A stretch of DNA of 62,500 nucleotides from Symbiodinium natans. Taxonomy: Eukaryota; Sar; Dinophyceae; Suessiales; Symbiodiniaceae. Below are positions 30,810-42,673 of this stretch, piece by piece. The position numbers and the translations under genes are program-made. The notes beneath the pieces were generated by a model that was not told the origin of the DNA, did no database searches, and was given only the letters and a program-made list of their open reading frames with translations. Within the stretch, counting starts at the first letter, position 1, and the number at the start of each line of letters is the position of its first letter. The DNA lies in contig CAJNDS010002697.1 of assembly GCA_905221605.1 (NCBI GenBank), positions 195,001 to 257,500 of the forward strand, given 5' to 3'.

Positions 30810-31402
30810 GCGACCTTGCCAAGTTTGGGTTCTGGGGTTTAGGGTTTAGGGGGGAGGGGGGGGGGGCTAGGGTTTGGGGGGGGGGGGGTGGCTAGGGTTT
30901 GGGGTTTGGGTTTTTGGGGTTTAGGTTTTAGGGGTTTAGGTTTAGGGTTTAGGGTTTAGGCTAGGGTTTGGGGGGGGGGGGGGGGGCTAGGGTTTGGGGT
31001 TTAGTGTCAAAAAAGTCCTCGGGGTGCTGCACTTTTGAGGGCCAGGGGGGGCGGGGGTTTGCAGGGCCCTGGGCCCTCAACACACCCCTTCCAGTTCTTG
31101 GTTCCTGAGAGTTTGGGCGTTTGGAGTTCAAGGTCTAATTTTATGGAGCAGGACAAATCCTAAAACCTTAAACCATAAACCCAAAACCCTAAAGCATCTG
31201 CTGGGGTGACGCATAGGCACCTCTGCAACAAGGATCAGGGCGATGTTCAAGCATGCTCATCGTTTCTTCCTAACCTCACGTCACTTCAATCCCCAACCCT
31301 AAACACCGCACACCCTGCACCCTGCTTCAGAAACCCCAAACCCTAAACCCCAAACCCCAAACCCCAAACCCCAAACCCCAAACCCCAAACCCTAAACCCT
31401 AA

Positions 31403-31718
<316 letters not shown>

Positions 31719-31843
31719 AACAGCAGATATTCGCTTGCGGGAGCGAAATCGGTTGACAGACCCAAGACCCTCGACCCCCGACCTTGGGGCTTGGGGGGGC
31801 TCGCCTAAACCCTAGGAACGGTGTGACCACCCCTTTCGCCAAG

Positions 31844-31883
31844 GACCAACAACGACATGCTCAGGTTGTTCATGGAAGTGAAG
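31844..31883 (+). CDS. prp4: PRP4 kinase exon: TNNDMLRLFMEVK
   Basis: After the acceptor CGCCAAG it reads TNNDMLRLFMEVK, ending in phase 0 at a GA donor (GACTGT). PRP4 has GKTNNxMLxLxMxxKGK, so joining 31488, 31844 and 32472 rebuilds the family sequence with no gap. Confidence 0.9.
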
Positions 31884-32471
31884 GACTGTTTTGGCAGCTT
31901 CGGGGTCTAGGGTCTAGGGTCTAGGGTCTAGGGTTTAGGGTTTAGGGTTTAGGGTTTAGGGCTAGGCATGTTGAGAGCGCCCAAAATTCGAGGTCGTTTA
32001 GGGGTTGAGGGTGTAGGGGAGGGCTTAGGGCTGATAGTTGGGTTTTCAGGATTGGTTTGGGGTTTGGGTTAGAGGGCTTAATGACCCTCCAAGGCGTGTT
32101 GGGGCTGGGGGGTGGGAGGGTGGGGGGTGGGCGGTGTCTAAACCCTAAACCCTGAACCCTAAACCCTAAACCCTAAACCCTAAACCCTAAACCCTAAACC
32201 CTGAACCCTGAGCCCTAAAGCCCTAAAGCCCTTAGCACCAAAGCTGTGTCTGTCGTCTTCGATTTAGGGTTCAGGGCTTGGGGCGCAGGGGTTTCGGGTC
32301 TAGGGTCTAGGGTCGAGGGGTCAAGGGACTGAAGGAGTGAGCCCTGAAGGTGCCTCAGGGGTAATTCAGAGGCGAGGGCTACTTGGGTATATAGTCCCGG
32401 TTCTTTAGGGGAACAAGCTAAGGGTCCTTTCTAGGGGGTCCCTTCTACCCCTCAAGACGGGTGATTCGCAG

Positions 32472-32515
32472 GGCAAGTTGCCGAACAAGCTCATCAAGAG
32501 TGGCACCGTTTGGAA
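32472..32515 (+). CDS. prp4: PRP4 kinase exon: GKLPNKLIKSGTVW
   Basis: Starts after the acceptor TTCGCAG and reads GKLPNKLIKSGTVW plus two bases of a Lys codon at a GA donor (GACCCT). Human PRP4 has GKMPNKMIRKGVF here. The frame stays open for 13 more codons to a good-looking GTAAGC at 32557, but that longer form neither matches the family nor keeps phase with 33500. Confidence 0.87.
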
Positions 32516-33289
32516 GACCCTCGTGCCGCATTCCCACTTCCGCAAGAAAGCTGTGGGTAAGCTAGGGCGACTAGGGGAAATTCTGGTTTAGGGTTTAGGG
32601 TTTAGGGTTTAGGGTTTTTTCAAGGGGGAAATAGGGGATTTCGGGGGACTCTCAGCTCTCAGTGCTGCGCCCAAAACCTCGTTGGCTGAAGTTTGGGCTT
32701 GTGCATTGGTGTTCCGGTTGGGTACGGCTTCGGTTGAGCTACCTGCAGTTTGCTCTAGGCAGTCTAGGACGTACAGTGGTACACTTCTACTCATCTTCTC
32801 TGGAGTTGGGATCCTTTTCACAGACTATGTAAGCTTTGATGAAGCCCTGAACCCTAAACCCGGATCCACCTCTTCGTCAAGGATGTTGGTTAACATACCA
32901 TCGGGTGCATGAGGCCTTCCATCCCTTCACTATGGGTTTAGGGTTTAGGGTTTAGGGTTTAGGGTTAGGGTTTAGGGTTTAGGGTGTAGGGTTTATGGTT
33001 TAGGGTTTAGGGTTTAGGGTTTAAGGTTTAGGGAGATATTATGGGTTCCGGGGGCTTGGGGTTCAAAGGGTGCTTCTTTCAACTTTGCCCACCCATGGCT
33101 ACCTTTGGGGCTGTTTTGGGCCTGCCTCTGGCTCCCACGTGCGAAATTTTCCCGCAGCCATCGCGGAGCTGCGCCCATAAGCCAGCCATGTGCTGTACAA
33201 TCCCTAAACCCTGAACCCTAAACCCGAGGCCCTAAACTCTAAACCCTAAACCCGAAGCCCTGAAGTGTAAATTCTAAACATGAAGCCCC

Positions 33290-33425
33290 AAACCCTAAAC
33301 CCTAAACCCTAAACCCTAAACCCTAAACCCTAAACCCTAAACCCTAAACCCTAAACCCTAAACCCTAAACCCTAAACCCTAAACCCTAAACCCCAAACCC
33401 TAAACCCTAAACCCTAAACCCCTTG
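33290..33425. repeat. CCCTAAA array
   Basis: About 19 units in the intron before the NHFDDN exon; TTTAGGG arrays at 32584-32615 and 32934-33030 lie in the same intron in the opposite orientation. Confidence 0.92.
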
Positions 33426-33499
33426 AACCCTAAACCCTAAGCCCGAAGCTCTGAACCCTTGTAGGGGTGTCTGGAGAGTGTAGAGTGCTGCGTGACGAG

Positions 33500-33548
33500 G
33501 AACCACTTCGATGACAATATGGACTTCAAGTACTTCGACGTGAACAAG
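33500..33548 (+). CDS. prp4: PRP4 kinase exon: NHFDDNMDFKYFDVNK
   Basis: After an acceptor ending GACGAG it reads NHFDDNMDFKYFDVNK, leaving in phase 0 at a GC donor (GCTGTC). The human segment is QHFDQNLNFMYIEVDK. The acceptor lacks a pyrimidine tract, so its choice rests on phase and alignment. Confidence 0.88.
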
Positions 33549-33765
33549 GCTGTCATTCGCAGCCCCAGACGTTCCCACAGGGTTTATCGGATTTATGGGG
33601 CCAAAAGGGTTTATACGGTCTGGAGGACTTTGTACTATTCCCTGCACGCCAGAGACCACCCCACGGTGGTAGTATTTGCTCTCCCCCCGTTTCTTTTCCC
33701 GTTAACCCTAAACGCTAACCAAAAAGTCCAAAACCCAAACCCTATTTGGGGTAGAGGGTGTTCCC

Positions 33766-33821
33766 ATATATATATATATATATATATAGATAGATAGATA
33801 GATATATATATATATATATAT
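33766..33821. repeat. (TA)n / (GATA)n microsatellite
   Basis: TATATA runs flanking GATAGATAGATA, in the PRP4 intron between 33548 and 33884, which is the only one nearby without a telomere array. Confidence 0.93.
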
Positions 33822-33883
33822 ACACGGGCAGCCTTTTTGGATTCCTAGGTTTCAGGAACTCGGGTATCCCAACTGCCATGCAG

Positions 33884-33938
33884 GCCACGCGGAAGAAGAT
33901 CACCCGCACCATCACCGACCTGTCCGCGAAGCGGAGCG
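33884..33938 (+). CDS. prp4: PRP4 kinase exon: ATRKKITRTITDLSAKRS
   Basis: Follows the acceptor CCATGCAG and reads ATRKKITRTITDLSAKRS. It ends near 33938, where GTG repeats on both sides of the intron leave the exact donor ambiguous by one base. Joining to 56345 gives AKRSV-SPAEVLNRVG, comparable in length to other PRP4 proteins, so the next intron is about 22.4 kb. Confidence 0.82.
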
Positions 33939-34812
33939 TGCATGAAATGGCTCGGGGGCCCCGGCAGGGTTGCAAGGGTGTTGAGTGCAGCTTGGGCTCG
34001 TTCAGGCTCTGGAACCTCATCCGTAAACCCTAAACCCTACACCCTAAGCCCTAAACCCTAGACTCCCCTACATGTAGGCCCCAAGCCACGCCCGTGCGGC
34101 GGCTCGGGCCCAACAGCCTCGCTACCAAAGGTACAAGTCTTCGTTATCTTGGTTTAGGGTGTAGGGTTTCGGGATTAGGGTTTAGGGTTTCGTGTTTCGG
34201 GTGTAGGGTTTAGGGTTTCGGGTTTTGGGTTTAGGGGTTTGGGCGGGGGAGACTGTTGTAGAACGAGCCCTTATGTTCAAGGTACCCCCAAAAGGTGACC
34301 ATACTTCAGCGAAATAACACCTAAACCCTAAGCCCTAAGCCCTAAACCCATATAACGGAGACCTATACATCAAGTTTTAGAGTTTAGGATGTTTATGAGT
34401 TAAGAGGTTGAGGCGTCCGGTCTTGGCATGAGCTTTCGGCTTGCGGATGTGCCGACATACCTCTGTAACTATGCCTAGGGCTTAGGGTTTAGGGTTTAGG
34501 GTTTAGGGTTTAAGGTTTAGGGCCATACGCTCGTGTAAAACAGTTGTAAAGCCCGGGTCATCGCCCCTACACCCTACACCCACATAGCAGACCATTGGGG
34601 GAACCCTAAATCCTTAAACCCTGAAACCCTCAAATCCTCAAACCCTCGAACCCGAAATCCTACGTAAACCCGAAATCCTCAACCCTTCAATCCCTCAATC
34701 CTGAGGTTTTAGGGTCCTTAAGGAGGGGGGTTCATCGGGGGTAGGTACCTAGGGAATTTTCGTGAAGATTAGGGAGCCTTAGGGAGTAGTGGGGAGCTTG
34801 GGGGACCGTGGG

Positions 34813-35045
34813 CCCCAAACCCCAAACCCCAAACCCCAAACCCCAAACCCCAAACCCCAAACCCCAAACCCCAAACCCCAAACCCCAAACCCCAAACCCC
34901 CAACCCCAAACCCCAAACCCCACACCCCAAACCCCAAACCCCAAACCCCAAACCCCAAACCCCAAACCCCAAACCCCAAACCCCAAACCCCAAACCCCAA
35001 ACCCTAAACCCTAAACCCTAAACCCTAAACCCTAAACCCTAAATC
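34813..35045. repeat. CCCCAAA array passing into CCCTAAA
   Basis: About 26 CCCCAAA units and then about 7 CCCTAAA units. It produces long spurious frames rich in Pro/Lys/Asn or Gly/Phe/Trp. Confidence 0.93.
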
Positions 35046-35153
35046 CTAAACCTCCTGAATCTTGGCTCAGAGCTAAGAGGCTGCATCGCTCTCTTTGGAA
35101 TGCTCTATGAACCTGTGGATTGTTGAGGTTTAGGGCTCAGGGGTTTGAGGGTT

Positions 35154-35262
35154 GGGTTTAGGGTTTAGGGTTTAGGGTTTAGGGTTTAGGGTTTAGGGTT
35201 TAGGGTTTAGGGTTTAGGGTTTAGGGTTTAGGGTTTAGGGTTTAGGGTTTAAAAGTTTAGGG
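35154..35262. repeat. TTTAGGG array
   Basis: About 15 perfect units, facing the preceding C-rich array across about 110 bases. Confidence 0.93.
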
Positions 35263-37455
35263 TTTAAACGTTTAGGGTTTAGGGCTAGGGTTAGGGGTCT
35301 TTCGACTTTCCACCCCAACGCCCAGGCTCAGTTCTAAGAACCCTAACGCCCTGAAAGCAGCAACCGCCCCAAAATTCCCAAATCCGGATGTGGAGTTTAG
35401 GGCTTTCGATTTGAGGGTGCAGTAGCTCACGCTCCGGTAGCCCCGGACCTGAACGCAATGCCGTTGGTCGAGAAATCGTCCCTGGGACCTCGTGAAACCA
35501 GGCGTCGGGCCCGTTTTTTTTTTTTTTTTGCTTTTTTCGTAGGGGCTTTGGGGTTTGGAGTTTTGGGCCGAGGGTTTAGGGTTTAGGGGCGAGGGTTGAG
35601 GGCTTAGGGTGTTCCAAAGTGCTGCCCTAAGGGTAGTCACTACGTGGGCCCTGAATATGGTTCTCTTACCTCCCGAAAAGGTTCTGACGTAGTCGGCCCG
35701 TGGAGAGTTTAGGGTTTGGGGTTTAGGGTTTTAGGGTTCCGGGATGTTGGACTTTTGGGCTAGCCTGTCTCGCCACTTTCCCCGGTTTAGGTCCCCTGAA
35801 CGACCTCAACTGTGAACAAAGATGGCATGGGGTTTCGGGTTGAGGTTGCCGGCCTTAGTTCGGGTGAATCCTACATCCTAAACCCAAAACCCCAAACTCT
35901 AAACCCTAAACCCTAAACCCTAAACCCTGAACCCTGAAACCCGGAAGCCCTCAAACCCTGAGCTGCAAGGACGATGAGTCTCCCGACCATTGCAGAAGAT
36001 GAGGACCGGGTGGAGAACTCGCAAGGCTCGCTGCGAGGGAGGCGTTGAGGGTTTCGAGTTTGGGCGTCAGATCGAACCACTTGGTGCAAGGTTCAAGGGA
36101 TCATAATAGTAAGGGGATACCTAGGAGGGACCCTGGGTCATCAGCATGTATATGTACATACATCTCTCTCTCTCTCGCGCGCAAGCGGGTCCCGCTCTGT
36201 TACCCTAAACCCTAAACCCTGAACCCTGAACCCTAAACCTTAAACCCTAAACCATAAACCCTAAACCCAAAACCCTAGACCCTAAACAATAAACCCTAAA
36301 CCCCAAACCCTAAACCCTAAACCCAAACCCTAAGCCCCTAAGTCGCGCAAATCCCTCTCCTTTAAGCCACCTCTTCAAAGGTGCAGTCCACTCTGAGGAG
36401 GAGGATCCGCAGAGTAGTGAATCAGGCCGGCGGCCTCGCATGTTCCCCCAAACCTTGACATGTAGGGTTTAGGGTTTAGGGTTTAGGGTTTAGGGGGGCA
36501 ATCCTAAATTCTTTAAAACCCCCCAAAACCCTCAAAACCCTACTACCCTCAAGACCTTAAAACGAAACAAACCACGGCCAACAACCTGGCTTTGCTTTGA
36601 ATTCATGCTCGCTGAAGTCGAGCCCCTTCTTGGTTTAGGGTTTAGGGTTTGGGGTTTAGGGCTTAGGGTTCCAGGGGTCTCGGTTCCGACCGATTAATTA
36701 TGGGATCCTATAGAATGAGGGTTTGCCACAGATTCTGGCTCTAAGTTTCAAGGCTTTCGTTCGCTAGGGGCTTGTTTTGCACGTGCTGGCTGCTAGCCAC
36801 CCCTACCACAAGTGAGGCCCAACAGAATATGTACTTGAGCCAGTCTTTCAGGGGTAAGTTGTTAGGCTTACAGTTCTGGGGAATGGAATTCTGGAGAGTG
36901 TCGTGCCCCGCCGAGCACTGGGAATTGAGGGGGCATATTCCTTGTTTCGCTGTGTCGTAGGCAGCATGGTTGGGGGTTCAGGGTTCCGGGCGTATGGTTT
37001 GGGAGGAAGTATCATGGACGCGTCGGTGTCATTAAAGCCATAAACCCCGCAATCCCCGACGCCCGAAAGCCTTAAACCTCAAGCCCAAAGCCCGTAGAAC
37101 CCCACACCGCAGAACCTCTACCCCGGCTTTGCTCCTAACACCAAACCCCTAACCCTAAACCCTAAACCCGAAACCCTAGACCCTAAACCCTAAACCCTAA
37201 ATTAAACCTAATTAAACCCTAAGCCCTAAACCCAAAACCCAAACCCCTAACCCTTCTGAAGCCCAACCCCACAACCTCCAAGACCCTACGCCCCCAAGCT
37301 CTGCAAAATCCAACCCTCAAGTCACTACATCCACCCCTACACCCTAAACCCTAGACCCTAAACCCTTATCCCTAAACCCTAAACCCTAAACCCTAAACCC
37401 TAAACCCTAAACCCTAAACCCTAAACCCCAAACCCTAAACCCTAAACCCTAAACC

Positions 37456-37565
37456 CTAAGTCATGAGGAGAGGCGTGGCGCCACAAGGAGACCACAGTGC
37501 GGACGTCCAAAAGCAAGGTCATGCAGGTGGCAGGCGCTGAGACGCGCCTGCCCTCGCGAGGCCAG
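37456..37565 (+). other. Open island, possibly coding (ETTVRTSKSKVMQVAGAETR)
   Basis: Between a CCCTAAA and a TTTAGGG array, a frame open for about 35 codons contains KETTVRTSKSKVMQVAGAE and LPSRGQ. Splice sites were not fixed. Confidence 0.3.
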
Positions 37566-38874
37566 GGTTTAGGGTTTAGGGTTTAGGGTTTAAGGTTTAA
37601 GGTTTAGGGTTTAGGGTTTGCTGCAATAGGGCGTAGATACTGTGTAGGTTAGGATGCAGCAGAGGCTCGAATGCCTCGTCAGGTGCGAAGAGCAGCTCTG
37701 GCCCGATTGTGGAGGGGCGTCGAATACTTTTCTCCCACCCCACGCCGTCCGAAGCGGCAAAACCACCCAAACCTATTCCTTTTAGGGTTTAGGCCCAAAC
37801 TCATGACAATAGCTTACTTTCAAAACACCTTGCCACTTTCAGCCGAGGGAAAGGGTTTGAGGCCAGGTCCGTGCTCGTTTGTAGCACGGGTTGCAGCTGC
37901 ATCGAAAAGGAAAGGTTTTAGAGGGTTGGAGGCAGGGCCAGGCCAGGGGGCCAGGGGGTCAGGGGGGCCAGGGGGGGCCAGGGGGCCAGGCCAGGTTAGG
38001 GGGCGGTGAAGGGTGGGCTTTGCGGGTACTCCCCCCGAAAAGGTCAGCGACGCCCAGGGCCATGACCGGAAAGTTTAGGGGAAGTACTTGAATATAAGGG
38101 ACCAGTACTGGTCCCGAGGAGAACGTGTTCCGGACCGGGCCCATCGTGGGCGCTACCGACCCCCATGCTGTGAGAGGCGGGCAAGCGATCTGGGTCGGCT
38201 TGCGCCATCGAGGTCGAAGGGCTTAAGCGCCGCCCCAACGTAGGGGGGCGGCCTAGGCCCTGAGTTTAGGGTTTAGGGTTTAGAGTTTCGGGGTTTTGGG
38301 GGGGATGAGGGGCTGAAGGGCCCTTGGGGGTTTACGATTTCGGTTCAAGGGCCCGAGTGTGTTGGATCTGAGGGCCAGGAGCCCGGTAACTCGCCCTATG
38401 CCCCCAGAATCCCAAACCCTCAGCTCTGCAATCAAGGCCCCATGCCAAACCCTAAGCCAACAATCCTGAACCCCGAATTAACATGGGAGTCAGGATTCCC
38501 ATGGTGTTTACAGGGTTGAGGGCTTTGAGGGCTTTGGATTAAGCCCCTAAGTATAAATAGGGTTTGCCATACGTCCTTCGTGTGATCATGGTTAAGAGCG
38601 TCAGCGTTGACCCACAGGCGTGTTTCTCAAACTGTGCCCTTTAAGGCTTAACTTAACCCTAAACCCTAAACCCGAAACCCTAAACCCTAAACCCTAAAAC
38701 CCAAACCCTAGACCCAAAACCCTAAACCTTGAACCCCAGCGTAGACCAGTGGCGTTCGCTGCCACGTGCGGTTGCTTTCGTTTGGGTGTGTCTTCGTACA
38801 TACACCTCGCATCCCCCAGTGTTTACGCTCTTCAAAGTAGGAGTTCCTTTTTGCCGAAACCCTAATTAAACCGT

Positions 38875-39135
38875 AACCCTAAACCCTAAACCCTAAACCC
38901 TAAACCCTAAACCCTAAACCCTAAACCCTAAACCCTAAACCCTAAACCCTAAACCCTAAACCCCAAACCCTAAACCCTAACCCTAAACCCTAAACCCAAA
39001 CCCTAAACCCTAAACCCCAAACCCTAAACCCTAAACCCTAAACCCTAAACCCCAAACCCTAAACCCTAAACCCTAAACCCTAAACCCTAAACCCCAAACC
39101 CTAAACCCTAAACCCTAAACCCTAAACCCCAAACC
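38875..39135. repeat. CCCTAAA array with CCCCAAA variants
   Basis: About 37 units with CCCCAAA interspersed at fairly regular spacing, within the 22 kb PRP4 intron. Confidence 0.92.
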
Positions 39136-39748
39136 AAAACCTCGCAACCTTTTGTTCGCACCTGCGCCAGGCAGCCTCAAGCATCCTATTGGCTGTGCTC
39201 CCTGTGCACCTTTGTCCGCAGAGGGTTTTGAGGGTTGAAGGGCTTTAAGGGCTTTCAGGGTTAAGGGTTGGAAGAGCTTAAGGGCTTAGGGATGTTAAAG
39301 GGTTTTAAGGGTTGAAGAGTTTAGAAATCGTGTTTAGGGTTTAGGGGTTTAGGGGTTTAGGGGTTTAAGGGTTCAAGGGCTTTGGAGGAGTTTAAGGATC
39401 TTGGGTCAGCTGAGCTGGATTGAGTTTACTTAAGCTCCTCATGTTGTTTGAGGCTTTAGAGTTTACATGACTTTGGGGGGTTGTTCGATTTTAGCTCGGG
39501 TGTACTCTTCGACTGGCTATACTACCCATACTGCAGAGAATCGCGCGGCGCAACCCTGGAGAGCCCTGGAGTTCCAGCTGCGGTGTTTGTTTGTGCGTGT
39601 GTGTCCGATTCAAGTTTGAAGATGCTGCTGCTAGTTTGGCTGTTCAAAGCACCCCCCCGTGCTGCAAATGAGATATGTGCACGTTCTCATGTCCAATGCC
39701 ATAGTATACCAAGTTTGCAGGGTAGGAAACCGCGCCTTGCAAAAGTAG

Positions 39749-39898
39749 CTACTTGGAGGTTCATGGTACTTATTAATTAACCAATTCTAACTGTACATCT
39801 AACTGTACTTACAACCATATTCGGGCACTTCAGGGGCTTATAAGTGGGTTACAAGTACAGTTATAGTTTGTTGATAAGTACCATGAACCTCCAAGTAG
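39749..39898. mobile_element. Inverted-repeat element A, best copy
   Basis: Bounded by a perfect 25-base inverted repeat starting CTACTTGGAGGTTCATGGTA. A second inverted pair lies inside (TAACTGTACTTACAACC and GGGTTACAAGTACAGTTA). Non-coding, 150 bases. Related copies lie at 387-519, 20651-20801 and 54923-55112. Confidence 0.75.
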
Positions 39899-40204
39899 GG
39901 GCCTCAACTCATGAGAGTTGCAGGGGGGTGGTCTTGGGGTAGGCAGGTCTGCAGACGAATGCGCTCACAAAGCGCGCTTCCAACCGAGTGGCACGCCGTA
40001 AGCCCCATGCCCCAGACCCGAAACCCGAAACCCGAAACCCGAAACCCGAAACCCGAAACCCCAAACCCCAAACCCCAAACCCCAAACCCCAAACCCTAAA
40101 CCCTAAACTCTAAACTCTAAACCCTAGCCTATACCCATCCAAAGCACTACAGCCTCGAAGCCAAAAGCCCATGGAGGGCAACACTCTGCCTTCAAAAGCC
40201 ACGA

Positions 40205-40470
40205 AGCCCTAAACCCTAAACCCTAAACCCTAAACCCTAAACCCTAAACCCTAAACCCTAAACTCAAAACCCAAAACCCAAAACCCAAAACCCAAAACCC
40301 AAAACCCAAAACCCTAAACCCTAAACCCTAAACCCTAAACCCCAAACCCCAAACCCCAAACCCCAAACCCCAAACCCTAAACCCTAAACCCTAAACCCTA
40401 AACCCTAAACCCCAAACCCTAAACCCTAAACCCTCAACCCTAAACCCTAAACCCTAAACCCTGAACCCTA
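40205..40470. repeat. Block-variant telomere-like array
   Basis: Blocks of CCCTAAA, then CCCAAAA (7 units), CCCTAAA, CCCCAAA (5 units) and CCCTAAA. Each variant is locally amplified. Confidence 0.92.
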
Positions 40471-40705
40471 ATGTTGTATCCTGATTAGTGTGATCCCTTT
40501 TAAATTCATATAAGCTCATCCCGTTTAAGATCCTTTGGACCCCTTTGAAATTCATATAAACTCATCCCTTCTAAAATCATCTAAAGCCAGACTCCCCCCC
40601 CCCCCCCTTAAGACGGGGATCCGGCAATCCTTGTGTTAGGGTTGGGGGGAGCCACACTAATCAGCAGACCACACTAACCCTGAACTTTAGACCTTAGACC
40701 CTAAG

Positions 40706-40731
40706 CCCCCCCCCCCCCCCCCCCCCCCCCC
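40706..40731. repeat. Run of 26 C
   Basis: A homopolymer of 26 C between telomere-like segments in the 22 kb intron. Confidence 0.9.
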
Positions 40732-40765
40732 GAAAGCCCCGAACTCCCTAGACTCGTCAACCCGA

Positions 40766-40912
40766 CCCTAAACCCTAAACCCTAAACCCTAAACCCTAAA
40801 CCCTAAACCCTAAACCGTAAACCCTAAACCCTAAACCCTAAACCCTAAACCCTAAACCCTAAACCCTAAACCCTAAACCCTAAACCCTAAACCCTAAACC
40901 CGAAACCCGAAG
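40766..40912. repeat. CCCTAAA array
   Basis: About 21 units preceded by a run of 26 C (40706-40731). Confidence 0.92.
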
Positions 40913-40948
40913 CCCTATGGGATGGTCGGCATCTTGGAATCCTCAAAA

Positions 40949-41070
40949 CTACTATTTGCTTAAGAACCCCAAAAGAAAAACAAAACACAACCCTATATTA
41001 CCCTTAATAAGGACTGTTTTTTTATCTTAAATTCTTTTTTTCATTTTTGGGGTTCTTAAGCAATTAGTAG
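40949..41070. mobile_element. Inverted-repeat element C
   Basis: Ends of about 26 bases are inverse complements with one mismatch: CTACTATTTGCTTAAGAACC and GGTTCTTAAGCAATTAGTAG at the two outer edges. The interior is AT-rich. A partial relative starts at 57569 (TTGCTTAAGAA ... TTTGGGGTTCTTA), and GGGGTTCTTAAGTA occurs at 27-40. Confidence 0.7.
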
Positions 41071-41379
41071 AAAGTTTTCCAGCCCTCCGAAGCTTGAGTT
41101 ACTAAGGCCTCGAGCCTTTCTGTGCCTCGATTTGGGATGCTTAAGGGTTTAGTTGCCGCGAAAGGTTCAGGCCGGCGCTGTAGTCAAGGGGTGCGAGAAA
41201 CACAGGGAAAGTTCAGTCGGGTTTCTTTGGCCACCCTTAAACCCAGACCTTAGCCTGAAACCTGAGCCCTACACCCGAAGACGAAGATCCCATGGACCCT
41301 CAGCCCCCCAGTTTATAGTAGGGAATGAGGGAGCCACGGTTTAGGGTTTAGGGTTTGTAAGCCCTAAACCCTCAACCTG

Positions 41380-41527
41380 AAACCCTAAATTAAACCCTAA
41401 ACCCTAAACCCTAAACCCTAAACCCTAAACCCTAAACCCTAAACCCTAAACCCTAAACCCTAAACCCTAAACCCTAAACCCTCAACCTGAAACCCTAAAC
41501 CCTAAGCCCTAAACCCTAAACCCTGTA
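41380..41527. repeat. CCCTAAA array
   Basis: About 20 units followed by a weak exon-like island (VALKSSGNKTS at about 41536). Confidence 0.9.
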
Positions 41528-42134
41528 AACCCAGGTCTTTGTGGCTCTGAAATCCTCGGGCAACAAGACATCGGCGTCATGCAGCGCCGGAGATCGATGA
41601 AGCTCGGCCTGCGCTTTTCCTTAGGTCTTTCGACGCAAGTGTCTCCCGGGTTGCCGGCGGTTTCGGGTTCAGGGTTCAGCGTTTAGGGTTCAGGGTTTAG
41701 GGTTTAGGGTTTAGGGCTTAGGGCTTAGGGTTTAGGGTTTAGGGTTTAGGGTTTAGGGTGCGCCCTAACCCCTAACATTCTTCAGTGGTTGGGTGCGTGC
41801 GGTCTGCAAAAGTAATCTCCAGATGCGGGGTTAATACACAAGCACATCCAGACTTTCCAAGAAACAAGCAACAATGTCCACACGGACGGAATCATGCCCG
41901 AAGGATTTGGCGGAGTTTTTGAACAAAACTAAACGGACAGCCACGACTTCTTGGATCTTTTGTGGTAGTGGCAGATGGAGATGAGCGATCAAGATGAGAG
42001 GGAGATGCAAGACATGGATGAAAGGGAGGTAGGAAGATGACAGAGGGAGACCATACAAGAAAAAGATAGACGAGAAATGGAGGGGAAATACGCGCGATAG
42101 GAAAGGCTACATCAGCCAGGAGACAAGCGACGCA

Positions 42135-42260
42135 GAGAGAGAGAGAGAGAGAGGGGGAGAGAGGGAGAGCGAGAGAAGAAAATATGCGCTGCAAGCAAGA
42201 AAGCAAGCAAGCAAGCAAGAAAGCCAGCAAGCAAGGAAGCAAGCAAGCAATCAAACAATA
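42135..42260. repeat. (GA)n and (AAGC)n purine-rich microsatellites
   Basis: GAGAGA from about 42135, then AAGCAAGC units to about 42250. The whole 41830-42480 stretch is purine-rich on the plus strand and gives spurious Leu/Ser/Cys-rich minus-strand frames. Confidence 0.85.
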
Positions 42261-42624
42261 ACAAACAACAACAGGGCAGATGCAACAACAGGGCAACAGG
42301 GCAGATACAAGAGAGATAGATCACAGCTGGAGATGAGCGACAAAGCAGAGACAACAGAGGAAGATGGCAGAGGGGGACAATCAGAGAAGAGATGAGAGAA
42401 GCAGGATAGTTTAGCTTTGAATTGGGGGGGGGGGGGGGAAACAGAGGAAATCAAATCGCGAAGCCATAGTTAATCAGAGGCGATTCAACATCCAATTCAA
42501 CTTACTTACTAGAATCAGGGGCCCTAAGCCCTGAACCTTAAACCTCAACCCCAAACCCCACACCTCAAACCCTCAACCCTAAACCCAACATGCGCTTCAA
42601 GGTGAATATTGTCATTTCCCGCAT

Positions 42625-42673
42625 CCCATGACGAAGAAGGACGTCCTCAAAAAGTTCCGCCACGCGTTGAAGG
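42625..42673 (+). CDS. Exon-like island in the 22 kb intron (MTKKDVLKKFRHALK)
   Basis: An open stretch reads HPMTKKDVLKKFRHALK, ending near a GC donor (GCTAGA). Charged, helical, protein-like. The acceptor is unresolved and no family is recognised. Confidence 0.35.

Noticed and set aside
32516-32556. Reading the GKLPNK exon on to the GTAAGC donor at 32557
   Set aside because: The extra residues (TLVPHSHFRKKAV) do not occur in PRP4 kinases and the phase would not fit the exon at 33500.
34732-35014. Long frames of repeated Pro-Asn-Pro-Lys or Gly-Phe-Gly-Val-Trp-Gly on both strands
   Set aside because: They are direct translations of the CCCCAAA/CCCTAAA array, which is open in several frames at once; no start, splice or domain evidence.
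41831-42454. Several minus-strand Leu/Ser/Cys-rich frames
   Set aside because: The stretch is purine-rich with GA and AAGC microsatellites; overlapping frames are equally open and resemble no protein.
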